A program made the translations under genes and the position numbers. 64,000 nucleotides of DNA, taken from Hyphomicrobiaceae bacterium. Its GTDB lineage: Bacteria > Pseudomonadota > Alphaproteobacteria > Rhizobiales > Hyphomicrobiaceae. Location of the stretch: NCBI GenBank assembly GCA_030655135.1, contig JAURWC010000081.1, positions 186,001-250,000 on the forward strand, given 5' to 3'. Within the stretch, counting starts at the first letter, position 1. The number at the start of each line of letters is the position of its first letter. Below, in pieces: positions 38,266 to 47,172 of the stretch. The notes beneath the pieces are model-generated. The model had not been told where the DNA came from and made no database searches. It saw only the letters and a program-made list of their open reading frames with translations.

Positions 38266-38600
38266 CAGCGCCACCAGAAGCCGATGCCAGCGAGGATCAC
38301 GCCGCCAATCAGCATGAAGGTGGCGACGACGCCCAGCACTTGCGCGACGAAATGGCCGATGACGGTGCCCGCCGTGCGGCGCGCCTTGCCGGTCATCGAG
38401 GCTTCGTTGCGGATGTCATTCCACTTCTGATCAAGCGCGGTGGGGTTGTCGGCGGAGCGGCGGCCGCGGGCGGCCTGCCAGGCCAATTCGAGCGCGGCGC
38501 CCTTCAAGTCGTATTTCGACGTCGTCCAGAAAATGATGACGGCCAGCAGCACCAGCGCTCCGCCAACCGCCAGCGTCCACTCGTTCCAGCCCATGTCCAT
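38265..38600 (-). CDS. Small two-helix membrane protein coupled to the pseudo-signal-peptidase
   Basis: 111 residues. Helix 1 near the N-terminus (WTLAVGGALVLLAVIIFW), a charged central loop (KYDLKG to KARRTAG) and helix 2 at the C-terminus (VLGVVATFMLIGGVILAGIGFWW). No family recognised. Its TGA and the next ATG share a base (TGATG), so the two proteins are made together and may form a membrane complex. The start may be 38600 or 38594. Confidence 0.65.
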   Translation of the reverse strand: MDMGWNEWTLAVGGALVLLAVIIFWTTSKYDLKGAALELAWQAARGRRSADNPTALDQKWNDIRNEASMTGKARRTAGTVIGHFVAQVLGVVATFMLIGGVILAGIGFWWR

Positions 38601-38738
38601 GATCCACCTCCCATGCCGGTTCCGTTCGCGTCGCCCAGCTGTTGCCTGCCCCGTTAACGGATCGGCTGCAAGATGCCGTGCAAAGTGAGCCGCGGCAACG
38701 ACAGTCGCGAATCACTTCGCGTGATATGGCAGGTACCC

Positions 38739-39266
38739 ATGAGGGGCACGATCATTCGCATCATCGGCATCGATCCGGGGCTGAGGCGCACGGGGTGGGG
38801 CGTCATCGAGAGCGATGGCGTGCGGCTGTCGTATGTGGCGTCCGGACACGTGACGTCGACGAGCGACGAAGACTTGAGCTACCGGCTGCGCGAGATCTTC
38901 GAAGGCATCACCAGCGTGATTGCCGGGCACACCCCCGGCGAAGCCGCCGTGGAAGAGACGTTCGTCAACGACAACCCGCGGGCGACCCTGAAACTGGGAC
39001 AGGCGCGCGGCATGGCGCTGCTGGCGCCGGCGATGCGGGGCTTGCGCGTGGCGGAATATCCGCCGAACCTGATCAAGAAGTCGGTGGTGGGCGCGGGGCA
39101 CGCCGACAAGAAGCAGATCCAGGTCATGGTGAGTTTTCTTCTGCCGAAGGCGAAGTTCTGCAACGCGGACGAGGCGGATGCCTTGGCCATTGCCATTTGC
39201 CATGCGCATCACCGCACCAGCCCGCAGGCGGTTGCCGCGCGGCTGCTAAAGGAAGCGGTTCGATGA
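38739..39266 (+). CDS. ruvC: Holliday junction resolvase RuvC
   Basis: 175 residues. RNase H-fold endonuclease that cuts Holliday junctions. The four acidic residues are Asp12 (IGIDPG), Glu72 (VEETF), Asp144 and Asp147 ([11 protein letters not shown]). ATG 38739 has GGCAGG upstream. The stop overlaps the ruvA start (ATGA). Confidence 0.97.
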   Translation: MRGTIIRIIGIDPGLRRTGWGVIESDGVRLSYVASGHVTSTSDEDLSYRLREIFEGITSVIAGHTPGEAAVEETFVNDNPRATLKLGQARGMALLAPAMRGLRVAEYPPNLIKKSVVGAGHADKKQIQVMVSFLLPKAKFCNADEADALAIAICHAHHRTSPQAVAARLLKEAVR

Positions 39267-39886
39267 TCGGCAAGCTGCGCGGCAAGGTGGACGCCATCGG
39301 CGAGGCGCACGCGATCATCGACGTCAACGGCGTCGGCTACGAAGTGCAGTTGTCGGCACGGACGCTGCGCAACCTGAAGCTGGGTGAAGAGGTGTCGCTG
39401 ACGATCGACACGCACGTGCGCGAAGACTCCATCAAGCTGTTCGGCTTTTCCAGCGAGATCGAGCGCAGCTGGTTCCGCACCCTGCAGACCATCCAGGGCG
39501 TCGGCTCGAAGGTGGCCCTGGCGATCCTGGGCACGATGTCACCGCAGGATCTGGCCAATGCCATCGCGCTGAAAGACACGAACGCCATGGCGCAAACGCC
39601 GGGCGTCGGCAAGAAGCTGGCGGAACGGCTCGTGCTGGAGCTGAAGGACAAGGCGCCTGCGTTGACGGTGGCCGGGCTCAATGCGCCGGCTTCCAACGTG
39701 CCCGGCGGGGGCGTTGCGGCGCCGATTGAAAACAATGCGGCTGCCGAGGCCATCTCAGCGTTGACCAACCTCGGTTACAATCCGCCTCAGGCTTCGGCGG
39801 CGATTGCCGCAGCGGTCAAGGATTTGGGTGCGGAGGCGGATACGGCTAAGCTCATCCGTCGCGGCTTGAAGGAACTGGCGCGCTAG
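39263..39886 (+). CDS. ruvA: Holliday junction DNA-binding subunit RuvA
   Basis: 207 residues: an OB-fold N-domain ([12 protein letters not shown]), two helix-hairpin-helix motifs ([15 protein letters not shown] and [20 protein letters not shown]), an Ala/Pro linker and the C-terminal RuvB-binding domain ([20 protein letters not shown]). Coupled to ruvC by an ATGA overlap. ruvB does not follow; two small membrane protein genes do. Confidence 0.97.
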   Translation: MIGKLRGKVDAIGEAHAIIDVNGVGYEVQLSARTLRNLKLGEEVSLTIDTHVREDSIKLFGFSSEIERSWFRTLQTIQGVGSKVALAILGTMSPQDLANAIALKDTNAMAQTPGVGKKLAERLVLELKDKAPALTVAGLNAPASNVPGGGVAAPIENNAAAEAISALTNLGYNPPQASAAIAAAVKDLGAEADTAKLIRRGLKELAR

Positions 39887-39935
39887 GGTCTTTCCCTGTC
39901 CGTCGAACCGCGAAAGGCTCTAGCTTTTGTTTTGT

Positions 39936-39984
39936 CGCGCTTCTTTCGGAAAACCGCTTCACACTTTATCCGGAAGCACTCTAG
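39936..39984. repeat. Single copy of the hairpin element after ruvA
   Basis: GCGCTTC, then TTTCGGAAAACCG, TTATCCGGAAGCACTCTAG. It sits 50 bases past the ruvA stop, where ruvB would be expected. It shares an extended left flank (GGCTCTAGCTTTTG) with the copy before ymdB. Confidence 0.85.
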
Positions 39985-40016
39985 TTTGCGCCTCACAAAA
40001 AAACGGAGACTGGCCA

Positions 40017-40268
40017 ATGTGCGCGATGATGACGTTCCGTAACTGGGTGTTGTTTTTGATGGTCTGTGCCGCTGCGGCCGCACTTCTTGGCTGGCAGAGC
40101 TTACCGCATCTACCGTTGGACTCGGGCGTCGACCCGGCCACCTTGGCGGCTTATCAGTCTGCGGTGATTGCGCATTGGATCAAGTTTGCGGCGATCGGCC
40201 TTGGCATCCCCTTGCTCGTCTTGATCGTTGGCCGGCTGGCGTGCGGTTCACGGCCTGAGCGCCTCTGA
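40017..40268 (+). CDS. Small membrane protein
   Basis: 83 residues, starting MCAMMTFRNWVLFLM with ACGGAG upstream. Two hydrophobic segments (VLFLMVCAAAAALLGW and FAAIGLGIPLLVLIVGRLA). No family. Three bases before the next gene, so probably one operon with it. Confidence 0.5.
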   Translation: MCAMMTFRNWVLFLMVCAAAAALLGWQSLPHLPLDSGVDPATLAAYQSAVIAHWIKFAAIGLGIPLLVLIVGRLACGSRPERL

Positions 40269-40270
40269 CG

Positions 40271-40702
40271 ATGGCGGACGTCTCCGGCGAAATCAGTAAC
40301 GGCCAGCGGGCGTTCTGGACATTTCTCTTCTACACGCTGTGTGGGCCGTTTTTCGCGGCGCTGGCCTACGCCGCGGTAATCATTCTGGCACCCCCGTTGA
40401 AGCTGGGCGCGTTGCTGCCGGCCGGCGCACCGCCGCTCGGCGAGGCCGTGGCGAGCGTGTTCGTCTGGGCGGCGCTTCCGGCTGCTCTCACGGCCCTGGG
40501 CGTGATGCCGATGGTCTTCCGGCGCGGCACGTTCGGCTGGATCGTGGCGGCGGCAGCGGGAGTGATTGCGTTCGCGGCCGCGACGGCTATCGCGCCAATC
40601 CAGCATGAGGTGACGCTGGCCGTGCTGGCGTTCGGCGCCGGGCTGATTTCGCTCGCCGTTCGTCACATGCTGCTGGCCGCTGGCATTTTGCGCTCGGAGT
40701 AG
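40271..40702 (+). CDS. Four-helix membrane protein of unknown function
   Basis: 143 residues with about four transmembrane helices (FWTFLFYTLCGPFFAALAYA, VFVWAALPAALTALGVMP, GWIVAAAAGVIAFAAATAIA, LAVLAFGAGLISLAV). The composition is very rich in Ala, Leu and Val. No family recognised. Two bases after the preceding small gene. Confidence 0.55.
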   Translation: MADVSGEISNGQRAFWTFLFYTLCGPFFAALAYAAVIILAPPLKLGALLPAGAPPLGEAVASVFVWAALPAALTALGVMPMVFRRGTFGWIVAAAAGVIAFAAATAIAPIQHEVTLAVLAFGAGLISLAVRHMLLAAGILRSE

Positions 40703-40712
40703 CTTGCCCGCG

Positions 40713-41180
40713 TCAATGAGCGTCGGGCTGCAACCCGCCATTCGTTTCGTCGGTGATTTCCGGCGCGCGCGAGATGTATTCGACCAGGGGCTTGGGAGCC
40801 GGGCCACGCGGATCGAGGCTCGCCTGCTGACCACCGCCATAGTAGACGGCGAGCAAATCGGCCAGGCGGCGGGGCTGATGTGAATAATACCGTTCCCACC
40901 GGCGGGCCTCGGCCTGGATCTCCTCGAACGATTTCGGCTCCGCGGCCTTGGCCTGAGCTGCTTGCGGCGTCGTTTCATCCTCGCTTACTTCGCCGCCGCC
41001 CAGTTGCTGGATGGCCGCGATGGTTCCGGTCGTCACATTGACAGACGACTCCGGCGATACCTGAGACCGGCGTTCAACATCCGGAGCGTCAGGAGCTGGC
41101 CTCGCCGTAGCCGCCAGGGCAGCCGCCGCGGGTGGCGGCGTGCTCACCACGGGCGATACGCTGAACGATAGGGCCGTCAT
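40713..41180 (-). CDS. Unknown protein, largely disordered N-terminal half
   Basis: About 155 residues from ATG 41180 (a GTG at 41198 is also in frame). The first 80 residues are rich in Ala, Pro, Val and Thr. The last 60 are more ordered (SFEEIQAEARRWERYYSHQP, then RRLADLLAVYYGG). No signal peptide or membrane helix is clear. Codon positions are GC-rich in the third base, as expected for a real gene here, but no homologue is recognised. Confidence 0.5.
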   Translation of the reverse strand: MTALSFSVSPVVSTPPPAAAALAATARPAPDAPDVERRSQVSPESSVNVTTGTIAAIQQLGGGEVSEDETTPQAAQAKAAEPKSFEEIQAEARRWERYYSHQPRRLADLLAVYYGGGQQASLDPRGPAPKPLVEYISRAPEITDETNGGLQPDAH

Positions 41181-41505
41181 AACGAAATTCTCCACCACTG
41201 ATGTCTGAGTTGGCGTTCTTTTCTTTCAGGCTGCCTCCAAGATCCTAACGGGCCCTTACTTTTCGCCGCGCCAAAAGGCGAAGCCGCGCGGAAACGTTAA
41301 TGAATGAAAAAGATTTTGAGGAATTCTTGTGGAATCGGGACTGCAGCAACTAACGGCGCGGCCGCTGGGCGCAGGCAATCCATTTTACTGAACGGCTCAT
41401 GGCGCCCGCTGTTTGGACGTGGGGGTTCACCCGCGCACAAATTGGCGCTAAGTCAGCGGGTGAATTCCAATTTCCCTGTCACATGACCGAACAAGAGGCT
41501 CGCCG
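41181..41505. promoter_or_regulatory. Divergent region before the aldolase gene
   Basis: 325 bases without a gene. It must hold the aldolase promoter. AT-rich tracts lie at 41296-41325, and AAGAGG at about 41491-41496 is the probable aldolase ribosome site. No strong dyad seen. Confidence 0.4.
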
Positions 41506-42540
41506 ATGACTGAGAAGCTGAACGACATCGCCCGCGCTCTGATGGCGCCCGGCAAGGGCATCCTTGCTGCCGATGAAAGCTCCAGCACCATCAAAAAGCG
41601 CTTTGATACCATAAACTTGACATCAACCGAGGACGCTCGTCGCGACTACCGCGAGATGCTCTTCCGCTCGACGGACGCGATGAAGTCGCACATTTCGGGC
41701 GTCATCCTGTACGACGAGACGATCCGCCAGAAGGCGAAGGACGGCACGCCGCTCGTCGACATCATGAAGGCGGCCGGCTCCATTCCCGGCATCAAGGTCG
41801 ACGCCGGTGCCAAGCCGCTCGCTGGCCCGACCGCAAAAGTCGAAACGATCACGGAGGGACTGGACGGCCTGCGCGAGCGGCTCGACGAGTACTACAAACT
41901 CGGCGCGCGTTTCGCGAAATGGCGCGGGGTGATCACGATCGCCGACGGCCAGCCGACCTGGAACTGCGTCAAGGCGAATGCCCATGCGCTGGCCCGCTAT
42001 GCCGCGCTTTGCCAGGAAGCGAACATCGTGCCCATCGTCGAGCCTGAAGTGCTGATGGACGGCCCGCACGCAAGCCACGATATCGATCGCTGCTATGAGG
42101 TGACCGAGTGGACGCTGCGCACGCTCTATCGCGAGTTGTATGACGCGCGTGTCGACCTGGAAGGCACGATCCTGAAGCCGAACATGGTCATCGCCGGCCA
42201 GAAATCGCCGAAGCAGGCCTCGGCCGAGGAAGTCGCCGAGAAGACCGTGAAGGTGTTGAAGGCGACGGTGCCGAGCGCTGTACCTGGCATCGCGTTCTTG
42301 TCAGGCGGACAGTCTGACGAGGCAGCGACGCAGCACTTGTCACTGATGAACGCCATCGGCGACCTGCCGTGGGGCCTGACGTTCTCTTATGGGCGCGCAC
42401 TGCAGGCTGCCGCGATCAAGGCCTGGGGCGGCAAGCCGGAGAACGTGGCTGCGGGCCAGCGGGCGTTCTCGCATCGCGCGCGCATGAACGGTTTGGCGGC
42501 TGTCGGCAAGTGGGAACAGAAGCTTGAGAAGGCGGCATAA
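41506..42540 (+). CDS. Fructose-bisphosphate aldolase, class I
   Basis: 344 residues of the metal-independent, Schiff-base class that resembles the animal enzyme. GKGILAADESSSTI is the N-terminal signature. The Schiff-base lysine is Lys224 in LEGTILKPNMV, and the acid/base Glu lies in VPIVEPEVL. It cleaves fructose-1,6-bisphosphate in glycolysis and runs the reverse reaction in gluconeogenesis. A rho-independent terminator follows. It is monocistronic. Confidence 0.95.
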   Translation: MTEKLNDIARALMAPGKGILAADESSSTIKKRFDTINLTSTEDARRDYREMLFRSTDAMKSHISGVILYDETIRQKAKDGTPLVDIMKAAGSIPGIKVDAGAKPLAGPTAKVETITEGLDGLRERLDEYYKLGARFAKWRGVITIADGQPTWNCVKANAHALARYAALCQEANIVPIVEPEVLMDGPHASHDIDRCYEVTEWTLRTLYRELYDARVDLEGTILKPNMVIAGQKSPKQASAEEVAEKTVKVLKATVPSAVPGIAFLSGGQSDEAATQHLSLMNAIGDLPWGLTFSYGRALQAAAIKAWGGKPENVAAGQRAFSHRARMNGLAAVGKWEQKLEKAA

Positions 42541-42569
42541 ACGCTGCCCAGCCCAGAACACGCATCGAG

Positions 42570-42595
42570 CGGCTCGCGGAAACGCGGGCCGTTTT
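42570..42595 (+). terminator. Rho-independent terminator after the aldolase gene
   Basis: Stem CGGC-T-CGCG with CGCG-G-GCCG around a GAAA loop, followed by TTTT and GC. Confidence 0.8.
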
Positions 42596-42612
42596 GCATT
42601 TGGGGCAGAAGG

Positions 42613-43728
42613 CTATTCGACGGTGGGGCCGCCCAGACTGAACATCGTCACGGCGTTCGTGCTGCTGGAACTTGACAGCGACGGGAACAGGCCGAGAAAC
42701 GGCGAGGCGGACGGCGAAGCGCCATTGTCATTGTTGTTCGCCGATGCGACCAATGCCTTGGCGGCAGCGATTGCACCGGACGGCTTCTCGGTTACGCGAA
42801 CTTGAGCCACAGTCTGCGACGGCTGTTTGGGTGCGACCGCAGCCGACGGGCGAGGCTTGCGCTTCATCGTCTTGGGCTGGTCTTCGCTGCGCGCCTTTAC
42901 AGTCGCCTTACGCTCAGGTGCCCGCTCGACTGCGTGCTCTTTGACGGCTTCCGTGGCGGCAGTTGCTGCTGGCGCTTCCGGCGCGACCTCGGCAGTCGCT
43001 TCGGGTTCACCTTCGACGGCGGGCTGAGCGCTGGCGTCGACCTCGCCGGCCTGGCGCAGTTCGACGCTGAACTTGCCGGATGACGCGGCGGAGTTGCCGG
43101 GGATTTCTACTGTGGCGCGCATTGCAGCCGTGGGCGCACCGGTGGGGAACGTGATGACGAGGTTGTCCAATTCGGACTGGGGTAGCGACCATGCCGTGTC
43201 GGATACCTGCGCGCCGGCGGATAGCGTGGTGCCGGGTGCCAGATTGCTGACAACGATGTTGGCGCGCGCAGCCTGGGCGGACGCCTGCTCAGAATAGTTG
43301 CGAAGGGCCTCGCCAAACGCAAGGCGCGGTGTCGCGGCGTTGGCGTTCGAGGTGAAGGTCAGGTTCAGCGTGGCCGTCTGGATCCAGCGCTCGGCACCCT
43401 GGAGGAAGGGCGCGACGGTGGCGGGGCTGGCGATGCTAATGCCAACTCCGGTGCCAACGGCGACAAGCGACATCAGAAAGGTGGCTCGGGCGAAGGGACG
43501 GCTGGCGCCCTGGTAGCGGCGCGTGCTCGAAGCATTGCGAACCGCGCGGCTGGCGTGAGGAACGTCCTGGATGGCACGTTCCAGGAATCGCGGCATTCGA
43601 TCGCCGCGGCCTTCCTGGGTGGCCCAGTCATAGTTGTCGTGGTGCTCGCTCTCTGCGCGAGAGACCATTACGCGGGAAAGGGCTTCGGCCAACGATTCGT
43701 TTGCCGAGCCTTGTCTACGCTTAGACAT
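42613..43728 (-). CDS. Single-span membrane protein of unknown function
   Basis: 371 residues: a cytosolic N-terminal region (1-80), one transmembrane helix (ATFLMSLVAVGTGVGISIA), then a folded part (ATLNLTFTSNANAATPRLAF to VELRQAGEV, about 115-225) and a disordered Ala/Pro/Glu/Lys tail. The middle part has short beta-like stretches (LDNLVITFPTG). No domain is recognised. ATG 43728. An AT-rich promoter region precedes it. Confidence 0.6.
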   Translation of the reverse strand: MSKRRQGSANESLAEALSRVMVSRAESEHHDNYDWATQEGRGDRMPRFLERAIQDVPHASRAVRNASSTRRYQGASRPFARATFLMSLVAVGTGVGISIASPATVAPFLQGAERWIQTATLNLTFTSNANAATPRLAFGEALRNYSEQASAQAARANIVVSNLAPGTTLSAGAQVSDTAWSLPQSELDNLVITFPTGAPTAAMRATVEIPGNSAASSGKFSVELRQAGEVDASAQPAVEGEPEATAEVAPEAPAATAATEAVKEHAVERAPERKATVKARSEDQPKTMKRKPRPSAAVAPKQPSQTVAQVRVTEKPSGAIAAAKALVASANNNDNGASPSASPFLGLFPSLSSSSSTNAVTMFSLGGPTVE

Positions 43729-43998
43729 GCTACGCTCCCCACATTACTCCAGGCGCCCAATACGCAGGCGACCCGTCTTCCCCAACTGACGCGCTCGTTT
43801 TTTTCCCCAACCTATCCACAGGGTGTCGATGCCTGTGCATGGCTTAATTTTTTACTTGCGCCGTCTCCCGGAGACTACTGTGGAGATTCGGAAACCTCAA
43901 TCATTTATCGCAATGCGGTGAAACATTATTAACCACGCGATCAACATGACTGCGTGGCCAAGTGCTTAGGATCGATCGGAGTTGGATCGGGGCGAGGG
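43729..43998. promoter_or_regulatory. Intergenic region between the 371-residue protein and the carboxypeptidase gene
   Basis: 270 bases, AT-rich toward 43840-43960. One CTATCCACA (one mismatch from a DnaA box) lies at about 43812, which is too little to call an origin. No gene seen. Confidence 0.35.
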
Positions 43999-45777
43999 CT
44001 ACTGGCCCTTCAAGACCATGCAATCCACCTTCTGCTGGCGCAGGGTGGTGCAGGCGGCCGTGGCGCCGGCGCTGTCAAATTCGGCGAAGCGGGCGCGATA
44101 GACCTGTTTGCTGCCCACCTGAGCCTGTTCGGCAAGGGACGGGCGATTGCGTAGAACGTCGGCGCGGCCGCGAACACTTTCCAAATGGCGCTTGGCCTCC
44201 GCAGCGCTAGCGAAGGCCCCAACCTGGATGAGGTAGTTGCCGCCGGCGCGCGCAACGGGTGCAGCGGGCTTGGCCTGCCGTGACGGCGGGGTTGCGGCTT
44301 GGGTGCCCATTAGGGCACGCGGCTGTTGTTCGCCAATGTCGCGCTGAGGGTCGACTTCAGGGCCGGCTTGCGCCGGCCGCATGCCGAGACGCTCGGGCTG
44401 AGCGGGCGGAGCCGACAAAGCCGCGATCTGGTCATCGAGGGTGCCTGGGCGCCGCGCCTTCAGCACAACGCTTTCGTTGGCCTCGGCCGAGCGCGCGGCG
44501 GGAGCGGGTACTGCCGGCGCGCCAGGCGACGGTGCTGCGCGCGACCCTAGATCCAGCCGGGGAGTAGCGGAGGCTGAGACGAACTGTGGAGGCTGGCGCT
44601 GTGGCGGTGGCTGAGCTGCCGGAGCGGCGCTGCCTGCGCCAGGCGCGGGTGCGCCAGCGGTCTGTGCGGCGACCATCACGGCTTTGACCTTCGCGATTCT
44701 GATCGCGGGATCGGCTGCGGGGGGTTGATCAGAGGTGGCGACGGGCTGGGGTACCGGTGGCGGCGCCATCGCCGTGGACAACGCCTGTGCCTTCGCCTCG
44801 GCCTTTGCCTTTTTGTCGGGCTTCTTGGCGATGACCGGCGCGGCCGCGGCCTGTACGACCGGCGCCTTGGCCGGCAACGGAGCCGGTGGCTCTGGCGCCC
44901 GGGCCGGCTTGCTGCGAGCGATCAACACCGGGCCAGACTTGCGCGTCTTCTCAGTCGAGGCATTGCCCAGCGCGCGGAAAAGGACGACCCGCATGTGCGC
45001 GTTGCGGACTCCGGCGGAGGCGCCGCCAAAGACGGAGCCGACGACATACTTGCCGTCGCGCTGCACGGAGCTGACCAGATTGAAGCCAGATGCCCGGGTG
45101 TAGCCGGTCTTGATGCCGTCCATGCCGCCGAAGCCGTTCATCAGCGTATTATGGTTGCGATAGGTCTTGCCGCCGTAGCTGAAGCTGCGCAGCTGAAAGA
45201 CGGAAAACCGGTCAGGAAAATCGTCACGCAGGCGCAGTCCCAGGGTGACCATATCGCGTGCCGTGGTCAGCTGACGCGGATCAGGCAAGCCGGAAGCGTT
45301 GCGGAACGTGGTGCTGGCCATGCCGATATCACGGGCACGCTTCGTCATACGCCGTGCGAACTCTGCTTCGCTGCCGGAGATTGCTTCGGCGATGGCGCAG
45401 GCGATATCGTTGGCTGACTTCGTGACCACGGCTTTGATGGCGTTGCCGAGTGAGATCCGTTCACCGACGTCCAGCCCGAGCTTCGAGGGCGCCATCGACG
45501 CAGCGTTGACGCTGATGGTCAGCATCGTGTCCTCGCTCATACGGCCGGCCTTCATTTCTTCGAAGGCCATGTAGATCGTCATCATCTTTGTCAGCGAAGC
45601 GGGGTAGCGCGGCTCATTCTCCTGCTGAGCGTGCAAGACAGCGCCGGTATTGCCGTCGATGACAAACGAGGCTTGCTTGTCGGCGGCGTGCGACACCGTG
45701 GGGCTGACGGCGAGCGCCAGAGTGCAAGCGACCGCCTGCATGCATAGCCTCAAGCTCCTTTTGCTCAGCACCGGCAT
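43999..45777 (-). CDS. D-alanyl-D-alanine carboxypeptidase (PBP5/6 type) with SPOR domain
   Basis: 592 residues. A signal peptide (to about 31) is followed by a peptidase S11 domain with SLTK (61-64, Ser61 nucleophile), SAN (121-123) and KTG (223-225). A ~230-residue disordered Ala/Pro/Lys region comes next, then a C-terminal SPOR domain (GGNYLIQVGAFASAAEAKRH onward) that binds denuded glycan at the division site. It trims the terminal D-Ala of peptidoglycan stems. The linker is much longer than in E. coli DacA, and the SPOR domain replaces the amphipathic anchor. Confidence 0.93.
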   Translation of the reverse strand: MPVLSKRSLRLCMQAVACTLALAVSPTVSHAADKQASFVIDGNTGAVLHAQQENEPRYPASLTKMMTIYMAFEEMKAGRMSEDTMLTISVNAASMAPSKLGLDVGERISLGNAIKAVVTKSANDIACAIAEAISGSEAEFARRMTKRARDIGMASTTFRNASGLPDPRQLTTARDMVTLGLRLRDDFPDRFSVFQLRSFSYGGKTYRNHNTLMNGFGGMDGIKTGYTRASGFNLVSSVQRDGKYVVGSVFGGASAGVRNAHMRVVLFRALGNASTEKTRKSGPVLIARSKPARAPEPPAPLPAKAPVVQAAAAPVIAKKPDKKAKAEAKAQALSTAMAPPPVPQPVATSDQPPAADPAIRIAKVKAVMVAAQTAGAPAPGAGSAAPAAQPPPQRQPPQFVSASATPRLDLGSRAAPSPGAPAVPAPAARSAEANESVVLKARRPGTLDDQIAALSAPPAQPERLGMRPAQAGPEVDPQRDIGEQQPRALMGTQAATPPSRQAKPAAPVARAGGNYLIQVGAFASAAEAKRHLESVRGRADVLRNRPSLAEQAQVGSKQVYRARFAEFDSAGATAACTTLRQQKVDCMVLKGQ

Positions 45778-46134
45778 CGCGTGGCAGCACCTAATAGTTG
45801 CAACAACAATTCATCTGGAGCGCAGCAGTAGGAACCGCGTTGCCATGCACCTGGAGAAGGCGCCCAACCTTGGAGGATCTCCCCGACCCTAGCGATTTCA
45901 TCACCGTTTTAGGGCGGCTTTACGACTACCCAGCCCCACTTGAGTGCGGGTTGAGGCTATACGACCACAACCTGCCATTAGGTTAATTCTGAAACGCGCT
46001 TATGGTGCAGTGCAAAATTCCGGCTTGATTTTTTTGTGCATTGCACTCATATCGTGTTTAGGCGTTGTGCGCGGCCTTGCTTCAGGCCCCCATCGCCCAA
46101 GATTTTCGACCTCAGCTAAGAAAACAGGTGCCCC
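45778..46134 (+). promoter_or_regulatory. Phasin promoter region with two PhaR-like operators
   Basis: 357 bases without a gene. GTGCAGTGCA (46005-46014) and GTGCATTGCAC (46036-46046, a perfect dyad around one base) have centres about 31 bases apart, roughly three helical turns. TGCA-type dyads upstream of phasin genes are the known binding sites of PhaR, the repressor that also binds polyhydroxybutyrate granules. The T-rich run at 46029-46035 may be part of the promoter. Confidence 0.65.
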
Positions 46135-46461
46135 ATGAACGACTATCAGGACTTCACTAAGTTCAGTCAGATCGGCGCAGAAGGCTTCATGAAGGCCGTT
46201 GGCGACTGGAATAAGGGTTGGCAGGCGATCGCTGCCGAGATGACCGATTACTCCAAGCGCGCCTTCGAAGACGGCACGTCGACGTTCCAGCAGCTCGCTT
46301 CGGCCAAGTCGATCGAGCAGGCGTTCGAAATCCAGCAGAGCTACGCAAAGCGCGCGTACGATGAATATATGCACCAGCTCAGCAAGATCGGCGGCATGTA
46401 TTCTTCGATGGCCAAGGATGCCTACAAGCCGGTTGAAAAGGCTCTCCAGGCCGGCCGCTAA
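46135..46461 (+). CDS. Phasin (Phasin_2 family)
   Basis: 108 residues, amphipathic and helical: MNDYQDFTKFSQIGAEGFMK, then KSIEQAFEIQQSYAKRAYDE, the typical block of alphaproteobacterial phasins. It coats polyhydroxyalkanoate granules. Two TGCA dyads upstream and a strong terminator downstream make it a single-gene unit, probably repressed by PhaR. No pha synthesis gene is in the window. Confidence 0.88.
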   Translation: MNDYQDFTKFSQIGAEGFMKAVGDWNKGWQAIAAEMTDYSKRAFEDGTSTFQQLASAKSIEQAFEIQQSYAKRAYDEYMHQLSKIGGMYSSMAKDAYKPVEKALQAGR

Positions 46462-46497
46462 GCTGTTCCTCATTTTTTGCGGTAGAACCCAACGAAG

Positions 46498-46523
46498 GGC
46501 CCGGAGCGATCCGGGCCTTTTTT
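46498..46523 (+). terminator. Rho-independent terminator after the phasin gene
   Basis: Perfect 8-bp stem GGCCCGGA/TCCGGGCC with loop GCGA and six T. Confidence 0.93.
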
Positions 46524-46807
46524 GTGTCTCGTTGCCACACCATCTTAGGCAAACTGGGCTTTGGGGCGGGTGCGGGATGGATGCTTGCAAGTCGCTGTCC
46601 CAGCGGGTGATGCTAAACTGTGGGGCGGTGACAGATACGTAACATGACGCGACGGGAACTCGCTTTAAGATGAAATTTGGAATCGTTAGCCTGGAGACCT
46701 ATGCTGGCTCGCACATGATGATGGATACGACGCACAAATATATCGGCACGACGCGAGCCAGGCAGGCCGCCGCGACGGCGCTGCAGCAGAGTTGGTTTGA
46801 GATCGCC

Positions 46808-47164
46808 ATGGCCGGGAAAAACGGCGCCGGCGCCGGCAACAACAACAATGGCGGCCGCGGCGACGAAGAAGGCAAGACCGGCCTTGTCACGAAAACGCGT
46901 CCGAAGACAAAGAAGCCGGCTTTGTACAAAGTGCTGCTTCTCAACGACGACTACACGCCGATGGAATTCGTCGTGCATGTTCTGGAGCGCTACTTCAGCA
47001 AGGGACGTGAGGAAGCGACGCGCATCATGCTGCATGTTCACCACAAAGGTGTCGGCATCTGTGGCGTGTTCACCTACGAGATTGCTGAAACAAAGGTGAC
47101 GCAGGTTATGGATTTTTCCCGCCAGCATGACCATCCTCTTCAATGCACCATGGAGAAAGAGTAG
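46808..47164 (+). CDS. clpS: ATP-dependent Clp protease adaptor ClpS
   Basis: About 118 residues from ATG 46808. A Gly/Asn-rich N-terminal tail ([19 protein letters not shown]) is followed by the ClpS core: [39 protein letters not shown] and [11 protein letters not shown]. It delivers N-degron substrates to ClpA. The frame is open further upstream to 46670, but that part has no family match. It precedes clpA by eight bases. Confidence 0.93.
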   Translation: MAGKNGAGAGNNNNGGRGDEEGKTGLVTKTRPKTKKPALYKVLLLNDDYTPMEFVVHVLERYFSKGREEATRIMLHVHHKGVGICGVFTYEIAETKVTQVMDFSRQHDHPLQCTMEKE

Positions 47165-47172
47165 GTCCGATC

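Noticed and set aside
38642-39262. Extension of the ruvA frame upstream across ruvC
   Set aside because: ruvA begins at ATG 39263 in an ATGA overlap with ruvC; the upstream part is an out-of-frame reading of ruvC.
43801-43830. A DnaA-box-like CTATCCACA in an AT-rich gap, possible replication origin
   Set aside because: Only one box with a mismatch is present, no cluster, and no dnaA, hemE or other origin marker gene nearby.
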